64,000 bases of DNA from Pseudomonas koreensis (GTDB lineage Bacteria > Pseudomonadota > Gammaproteobacteria > Pseudomonadales > Pseudomonadaceae): positions 3,225,501-3,289,500 of the forward strand of contig NZ_JALJWP010000001.1 of NCBI RefSeq assembly GCF_024169245.1. The letters run 5' to 3'. This document shows positions 58,841 to 64,000 of this stretch, piece by piece. The translations under genes and the position numbers were made by a program. Position 1 is the first letter of the stretch. Every line of letters begins with the position of its first letter. Below the pieces are notes generated by a model. That model was not told the DNA's origin, did not search any database, and saw only the letters and a list, made by a program, of their open reading frames with translations.

Positions 58841-61555
58841 TCATTGAATGACCGCGACCGGCCGCGCTTCGGCAGCCAGCAGACGCTTGATTTCCGGCAC
58901 GCAGGAACCGCATTGCGTACCGCATCGGAGAGTTTTTTTCAGGCCTTGCAGATCCAGGCCCTGGCGGATGCCGGCGCAGACTGCGTTGAGGCTGACGTTT
59001 TCGCAATTGCACAGCGTCTTGTCAGTCGCGATGGCGCCGACAGCGCCCGGCGGTGCGCTCATTGGCGCGAGCAGCCAGCGCCGCAGTTGCTGGTCGGCGC
59101 GGCCCTCCAGCCACAGGCTTTGCAACCAGTGCTGGGCAAGGGTTTCGCCGGCCAGGCGAATCGCAGTGATACGGCCGTTCTCGATGCGCACCCGCTTGCC
59201 AATGGCACGGCGCGGATCGTCGTACGCCAGAACCGGGCCATCCAGCAGCGACAGGCACCGGTCAATCTCGCCCAGCAACTGTGGTTCTGGCGCCTCGGCG
59301 TGTGCAGCGCGTATCAGCAACGCCGGTCGCTCCCGACCGACAAGGCCGAGGCTGACGTAGGAAAACGCCTCGCACAGCGGTCGTAGCGTCTCGAAATGCC
59401 GCTGAACATCACCCTCGATCAAGGCGAACAGTTGCCACGGCAGGTCGACTGCCTCCAGACGCACGCCGCTGTGCTTGAGCTCCGGTTGCCTGGACAGCGG
59501 ATCAAACGCCGGCAAGGTCAGCGTGTTGACGCCGCCCTTGAGATAGCGATCGCCCCAGTGCATCGGCAGGAACGCCTGGCCCGGACGCACGCTGTCGTCG
59601 CTGCCGACCGCAACAACCAGGGCGCCACGGCGGCTTTTCAGATTGACCAGATCGCCGGGCTGCAAGCGGTGCCGCCGCATTTCTTCCGGGTGCAGGCTCA
59701 GCACGGCTTCGCTGACGTGGCCGAACAATTGCGCGGCGGTGCCGGTGCGGCTCATGCCGTGCCACTGGTCACGCAGGCGACCGGTGATCAAGGTCAGCGG
59801 GAAGCGCGCGTCGCGTTGTTCCTTGGCGGCGCGATACGGATCGGCAATGAACTGCGCGCGGCCATTGGCTGTAGGAAAAATGCCGTCGCCGTACAAGCGT
59901 GGCGTGCCTAGGCGGGCGCCGACAGGGAAGGGCCATTGCTGCGGGCCGATCTCGTCAATCAGGGCATGACTGATTCCGGACAGATCCAGGTCTCGCCCAC
60001 GGGTCAGTGCTTTGAATTCATCAAACAACTGCGAAGGCTGATCGAAAGCGAACAGACTTGGCTGGCGAGGACGCAGACGTTTCTCCAGACGCTGTGCGAA
60101 ATCCACCGTGATCGCCCAGTCCGGCCGCGCTTCGCCCGGTGCGACAACCGCTTTGCGCACGTGGGAAATGCGCCGTTCGGAATTGGTCACCGAACCTTCC
60201 TTTTCACCCCAACTTGCCGCTGGCAACAGCAGGTCGGCAAACGCAGCGGTTTCGGTGGTGCGGAATGCTTCCTGCAACACTACAAAAGGGCAGGCCTCAA
60301 GCGCTGCGCGGACTGCGCTTTGATCGGGCATCGATTGCGCCGGGTTGGTACAGGCGATCCACAGCGCTTTGATCTTGCCGCTGCGCAGGCTTTCGAACAG
60401 CTCGATGGCGCTCAGGCCCGGCGCCTCGGGCAACTTGTCCACACCCCAATACGCCGCCACATCGGCGCGATGCTCTGGATTGGCGGCGTCGCGGTGGCCG
60501 GGCAGCAGATTGGACAGACTGCCGGTTTCCCGCCCACCCATGGCGTTTGGCTGACCGGTCAGGGAGAAAGGTCCTGCACCCGGCCGGCCGATTTGCCCGG
60601 TGGCCAGGTGCAGGTTGATCAGCGCGCTGTTTTTCGCGCTGCCGGCGCTGGACTGGTTCAGGCCCATGCACCACAGCGACAAGAAGCTCGGCGCAGTGCC
60701 GACCCATTCCGCGCATTGCTGCAACTGCTCGATGCTGATGCCGCACAGCTGCGAAACCATCTGCGGGGTGTAGTCGCGGACCAGCGTTTTAAGTCCGCCG
60801 AGGCCTTCGGTGTGCGCCTTGATGAAATCGCGATCGACCCAGTCTTCCCACAGCAGCAGGTGCAAAATCCCATGGAACAAGGCGACATCGGTACCCGGAA
60901 GAATCGCCAGATGCAGGTCAGCCAAATCGCAGGTGTCAGTACGACGCGGGTCAATGACGATGACTTTCATCTGCGGACGACGGGATTTGGCTTCCTCCAG
61001 CCGACGAAAAAGTACCGGATGGGCGTAGGCCATGTTACTGCCGACGATCATCACGCAGTCGCTCAGTTCCAGATCTTCGTAACTGCATGGCGGTGCGTCA
61101 GCGCCGAGGCTGCGTTTGTAGCCGACCACCGCCGAGGACATGCACAGCCGCGAATTGCTGTCGATATTGTTGGTGCCGACCAGCGCCCGCGCCAGTTTGT
61201 TGAAGGCATAGTAGTCCTCGGTGAGCAACTGCCCGGAAATGTAGAACGCTACGCTGTCCGGGCCGTGTTCGGCGATGGTTTCGGCAAAGACGTTGGCGGC
61301 GTGCTCCAATGCGCTGTCCCAGCCAGTACGGCTGCGCGCCAGGCCTTTGCCCAGACGCAGTTCCGGGTACAAGGCGCGGGCGGCGAGGTCGCCGGTCAGG
61401 TGCAGCGTCGAGCCTTTGCTGCACAGTTTGCCGAAGTTGGCCGGGTGCGCCGGATCGCCGCTGACGCCGAGGATGCGCTCGCCGTCATGCTCGATCAGTA
61501 CGCCGCAGCCGACCCCGCAGTAACAGCAGGTCGAGGCGGTCGTCTGGCGGTTCAT
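58841..61555 (-). CDS. nasA: Assimilatory nitrate reductase catalytic subunit
   Basis: A 904-residue molybdopterin enzyme reducing nitrate to nitrite in the cytoplasm. The N-terminal [4Fe-4S] site is TCCYCGVGCGV with a further Cys in KLCSKG. SNMAYAHPVLFRRLEEAK and IDPRRTDTCDLADLHLAILP contact the cofactor, and the molybdopterin dinucleotide domain is at the C-terminal half (LITGRLRDQWHGMSRTG). A final BFD-like [2Fe-2S] domain (TLCNCENVSLNAVC, then CGTQCGSC) is typical for NasA-type assimilatory enzymes. ATG 61555 overlaps the nirD stop by one base; a longer frame upstream is within nirD. CobA follows after ten bases. Confidence 0.95.
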   Translation of the reverse strand: MNRQTTASTCCYCGVGCGVLIEHDGERILGVSGDPAHPANFGKLCSKGSTLHLTGDLAARALYPELRLGKGLARSRTGWDSALEHAANVFAETIAEHGPDSVAFYISGQLLTEDYYAFNKLARALVGTNNIDSNSRLCMSSAVVGYKRSLGADAPPCSYEDLELSDCVMIVGSNMAYAHPVLFRRLEEAKSRRPQMKVIVIDPRRTDTCDLADLHLAILPGTDVALFHGILHLLLWEDWVDRDFIKAHTEGLGGLKTLVRDYTPQMVSQLCGISIEQLQQCAEWVGTAPSFLSLWCMGLNQSSAGSAKNSALINLHLATGQIGRPGAGPFSLTGQPNAMGGRETGSLSNLLPGHRDAANPEHRADVAAYWGVDKLPEAPGLSAIELFESLRSGKIKALWIACTNPAQSMPDQSAVRAALEACPFVVLQEAFRTTETAAFADLLLPAASWGEKEGSVTNSERRISHVRKAVVAPGEARPDWAITVDFAQRLEKRLRPRQPSLFAFDQPSQLFDEFKALTRGRDLDLSGISHALIDEIGPQQWPFPVGARLGTPRLYGDGIFPTANGRAQFIADPYRAAKEQRDARFPLTLITGRLRDQWHGMSRTGTAAQLFGHVSEAVLSLHPEEMRRHRLQPGDLVNLKSRRGALVVAVGSDDSVRPGQAFLPMHWGDRYLKGGVNTLTLPAFDPLSRQPELKHSGVRLEAVDLPWQLFALIEGDVQRHFETLRPLCEAFSYVSLGLVGRERPALLIRAAHAEAPEPQLLGEIDRCLSLLDGPVLAYDDPRRAIGKRVRIENGRITAIRLAGETLAQHWLQSLWLEGRADQQLRRWLLAPMSAPPGAVGAIATDKTLCNCENVSLNAVCAGIRQGLDLQGLKKTLRCGTQCGSCVPEIKRLLAAEARPVAVIQ

Positions 61556-61872
61556 CAGATGGCGTCCCGCAGGGCCAGTTGCACCCGGCCATTCTCGACT
61601 CGCGCCGGATGGTGATGGGCGCAGCCGATGTCCGGCGCCTGGGCTTCGCCGGTTTCGAGGTCGATCTGCCAGTTGTGCAGCGGGCAGGCCACGCGTTTGC
61701 CGTAGATCAGGCCTTGCGACAGTGGCCCACCCTTGTGCGGGCAACGGTCATCAAGGGCGAAAACCTCATCGTCGCTTGTACGAAAAATCGCGATGTCTCC
61801 TTTCGGCCCGGCAATGATCCGCGAACCGAGGGCGTTGATCTCTTCCAGCGCGCAGATATCGAGCCAGTTCAT
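61555..61872 (-). CDS. nirD: Nitrite reductase small subunit
   Basis: A 105-residue Rieske-like protein starting MNWLDICALEEINALGSRII. It carries RCPHKGGPL (about 43-51) and ACPLHNWQID (about 62-71), i.e. CxH...CxxH ligands for a Rieske-type [2Fe-2S] centre. It partners NirB in NAD(P)H nitrite reductase, reducing nitrite to ammonia. The ATG at 61872 overlaps the nirB stop (ATGA), and its TGA overlaps the nasA start by one base, so translation is coupled through nirB-nirD-nasA. Length is usual. Confidence 0.94.
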   Translation of the reverse strand: MNWLDICALEEINALGSRIIAGPKGDIAIFRTSDDEVFALDDRCPHKGGPLSQGLIYGKRVACPLHNWQIDLETGEAQAPDIGCAHHHPARVENGRVQLALRDAI

Positions 61873-64000
61873 GCCGGCACCTCCAGGTTTTTCACAGGGA
61901 TCACGTCGAATTCTTTCTTCAGTTGCGGCTGCGCCAGACGTTCTTTCCACGGATCCTGTTCGAACGACAGGGAGAATTGCAGCCGCTCGTTCAGAGCCTT
62001 GCGCCGCTCGGCGTCTTCGAGCACGTTCTTCTTGATGTGCTCCATGCCGACCCGTTGCAGGTAGTGCACGGTGCGTTCGAGGTAGAAAGCTTCTTCGCGA
62101 TACAGCTGCAAAAAGGCACCGTTGTATTCGCGAACTTCTTCGGCGGTTTTCAGTTTGACGAAGAACTCGGCGACTTCGGTCTTGATCCCGCCGTTGCCAC
62201 CGATGTACATCTCCCAGCCGGAGTCGACGCCGATAATTCCTACGTCCTTGATGCCCGCTTCCGAGCAGTTGCGTGGGCAACCGGATACCGCCAGCTTGAC
62301 CTTGTGCGGCGACCACATGTTGAACAGGTCGTGCTCGAGCTCGATGCCCAGTTGCGTCGAGTTCTGCGTGCCGAAACGGCAGAACTCGCTGCCAACGCAG
62401 GTTTTCACCGTGCGGATGGATTTGCCGTAGGCGTGGCCGGACGGCATGTCGAGGTCTTTCCACACGCCGGGCAGATCCTGTTTCTTGATCCCCAGCAGGT
62501 CGATGCGCTGACCGCCGGTGACCTTGACCATCGGCACGTTGTACTTGTCGGCCACATCGGCGATCCGGCGCAGCTCCGACGGGTTGGTCACGCCGCCCCA
62601 CATGCGTGGCACCACCGAATAGGTGCCGTCCTTCTGGATGTTGGCGTGGGCACGTTCGTTGATCAGGCGCGATTGCGGATCGTCTTTGGCTTCGCCCGGC
62701 CAGGTGGAAATCAGGTAATAGTTGAGCGCCGGACGACAGGTCGCGCAGCCATTGGGCGTGCGCCAGTTCAGGTAACTCATGGTCTCGGCGATGGTTAGCA
62801 GGTGTTCCTGACGGATCGCCTGGCGAATCTGCCCGTGGTTGAGGTCGCTGCAACCGCAGATGGCTTTTTCGCTCTTCGGTTTGACGTCCGCTGCGCCACC
62901 GACGGTATTGATGAGGATCTGCTCGACCAGACCGGCGCAGGAGCCGCAGGAGCTGGCAGCCTTGGTGTGTTTCTTCACTTCATCGACGCTGAACAGGCCG
63001 TGTTCCTGGATCGCCTTGACGATGGTGCCCTTGCACACACCGTTGCAGCCGCACACTTCGGCGCTGTCGGCCATGACCATGGCTTTGTCCTGGCCCTGAT
63101 GTCCTACGTCGCCTAAAGCGTTTTCGCCGAACATCAAGTGATCGCGGATCTCACCGATGGCGTGATTCTCACGAATCTGCCGGAAATACCAACCGCCATC
63201 TGCCGTATCGCCATACAGACAGGCGCCGACCAGCACGTCATCCTTGATCACCAGTTTTTTGTACACGCCGCCGATCGGGTCGGAGAGGGTGATGGTCTCG
63301 GTGCCTTCGCCGCCCATGAAATCGCCGGCGGAAAACAGGTCGATGCCGGTGACTTTCAATTTGGTCGAAGTCACCGAGCCCTGATAGCGAGCGAAACCCA
63401 GTTGCGCGAGGTGGTTGGCGCAAACCTTGGCCTGTTCGAACAGCGGCGCAACCAGGCCGTAGGCGATGCCGCGATGACTGGCGCATTCGCCGATCGCGTA
63501 GATGCGCGGATCGTAGGTTTGCAGGGTGTCGTTGACCAGAATCCCGCGATTGCACGGGATGCCGGCCTTTTCCGCCAGTTCGGTGTTAGGACGAATGCCG
63601 GCGGCCATCACCACCAGGTCGGCAGGGATGATGTCGCCGTTCTTGAACTGCACCGAGCCGACCCGGCCATTGCCGGCGTCGTGCAGGGCCTGGGTCAGTT
63701 CGCACAGGCGGAAATGCAGGCCCCGGGATTCCAGCGCTGATTGCAGCAACTGGCCGCTGGTCTTGTCCAGTTGCCGCTCCAGCAGCCATTCGCCGAGGTG
63801 CACCACGGTGACGTGCATGCCACGCAGCATCAGGCCGTTGGCCGCTTCGAGGCCGAGCAGACCGCCGCCGATGACCACGGCGTGTTTGTGGGTCCTGGCG
63901 GTGTCGATCATGGCTTGGGTGTCGGCGATGTCGCGATAACCGATCACGCCCTGCAAAGTGTTGCCGGGGATTGGCAGGATAAATGGGGTCGAGCCGGTGG
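61869..64000 (-). CDS. nirB: Nitrite reductase large subunit (N-terminus outside window)
   Basis: The visible ~710 residues are the C-terminal part of NirB; it continues open through 64000 (STPFILPIPGN before the first internal Met), so about 140 residues lie outside. The FAD/NAD-binding motif AVVIGGGLLGLEAANGLMLR is near the visible start. BFD-like [2Fe-2S] domains follow (CGCNGVCKGTIVKAI, SCGSCAGLVEQIL, GCATCRPALNYYL). The siroheme/[4Fe-4S] site is TCVGSEFCRFGTQNSTQLG with GCPRNCSEAGIKDVGI. It reduces nitrite to ammonia with NirD. The operon nirB-nirD-nasA is transcribed leftward and depends on CobA for siroheme. Confidence 0.96.
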   Translation of the reverse strand, partial: TGSTPFILPIPGNTLQGVIGYRDIADTQAMIDTARTHKHAVVIGGGLLGLEAANGLMLRGMHVTVVHLGEWLLERQLDKTSGQLLQSALESRGLHFRLCELTQALHDAGNGRVGSVQFKNGDIIPADLVVMAAGIRPNTELAEKAGIPCNRGILVNDTLQTYDPRIYAIGECASHRGIAYGLVAPLFEQAKVCANHLAQLGFARYQGSVTSTKLKVTGIDLFSAGDFMGGEGTETITLSDPIGGVYKKLVIKDDVLVGACLYGDTADGGWYFRQIRENHAIGEIRDHLMFGENALGDVGHQGQDKAMVMADSAEVCGCNGVCKGTIVKAIQEHGLFSVDEVKKHTKAASSCGSCAGLVEQILINTVGGAADVKPKSEKAICGCSDLNHGQIRQAIRQEHLLTIAETMSYLNWRTPNGCATCRPALNYYLISTWPGEAKDDPQSRLINERAHANIQKDGTYSVVPRMWGGVTNPSELRRIADVADKYNVPMVKVTGGQRIDLLGIKKQDLPGVWKDLDMPSGHAYGKSIRTVKTCVGSEFCRFGTQNSTQLGIELEHDLFNMWSPHKVKLAVSGCPRNCSEAGIKDVGIIGVDSGWEMYIGGNGGIKTEVAEFFVKLKTAEEVREYNGAFLQLYREEAFYLERTVHYLQRVGMEHIKKNVLEDAERRKALNERLQFSLSFEQDPWKERLAQPQLKKEFDVIPVKNLEVPA

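Overview
The window is chromosomal DNA from a Pseudomonas of the fluorescens group. The evidence is high GC with GC-rich third positions, gene orders typical of Pseudomonas (cysH-thrH-pabB; ppsR/ppsA ... rraA-cmaX-crfX-cmpX-sigX-oprF-cobA; nirBD-nasA), and many REP-type palindromes of the kind found in fluorescens-group genomes. No rRNA, prophage, insertion sequence or CRISPR array is visible. One tRNA-Ser(GGA) is present.

Layout. 1-10.9 kb: a DUF3509 gene (cut by the left edge), a long-chain acyl-CoA synthetase, an ankyrin protein, small conserved proteins, speE, an RraB-like protein, a three-gene operon (circularly permuted ATP-grasp, alpha-E, transglutaminase) and a periplasmic cytochrome c. 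11.3-18.3 kb: a beta-oxidation pair (thiolase, FadB-like multifunctional enzyme), a glutamine amidotransferase, CorA, a PlsC-type acyltransferase and a crotonase. 18.5-21.4 kb: tRNA-Ser and small genes, including two tandem glycine-zipper secretory proteins, most followed by intrinsic terminators. 21.5-27.5 kb: the accessory island, a minus-strand Rhs protein with an HNH/endonuclease VII-like C-terminal toxin and three downstream AT-richer genes, the first an Imm50-like immunity gene overlapping the rhs stop. 27.8-34.8 kb: HAD phosphatase, divergent SDR/LysR pair, an Asp/Glu-racemase-family enzyme with an NCS1 permease, cysH and thrH. 34.9-39.5 kb: pabB, then an operon of a retropepsin-like protease, a 7TM protein with inactive transglutaminase domain and a RimK-like ATP-grasp ligase. 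39.9-48.6 kb: the complete 2-methylcitrate cluster prpR-prpB-prpC-acnD-prpF-prpD for propionyl-CoA oxidation. 48.7-52.1 kb: divergent ppsR and ppsA. 52.3-58 kb: hydrolase, rraA and the envelope block cmaX-crfX-cmpX-sigX-oprF. 58-64 kb: minus-strand nirB-nirD-nasA-cobA for assimilatory nitrate/nitrite reduction with siroheme supply; nirB is cut by the right edge.

How the genes fit together. The acyl-CoA synthetase, thiolase and FadB-like enzyme belong to fatty-acid breakdown. Odd-chain products end as propionyl-CoA, which the prp cluster converts to pyruvate and succinate, and PpsA can send pyruvate into gluconeogenesis. CobA makes precorrin-2 on the route to siroheme needed by NirB. The least understood parts are the two operons that each pair an ATP-grasp enzyme with a transglutaminase-fold protein (6.6-9.8 kb and 36.5-39.5 kb), the downstream genes of the Rhs island, a candidate minus-strand small RNA at 6.24-6.4 kb, and several palindromic or repeated motifs in promoter regions. 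Motif, family and operator assignments come from reading the sequence; no database search was run.
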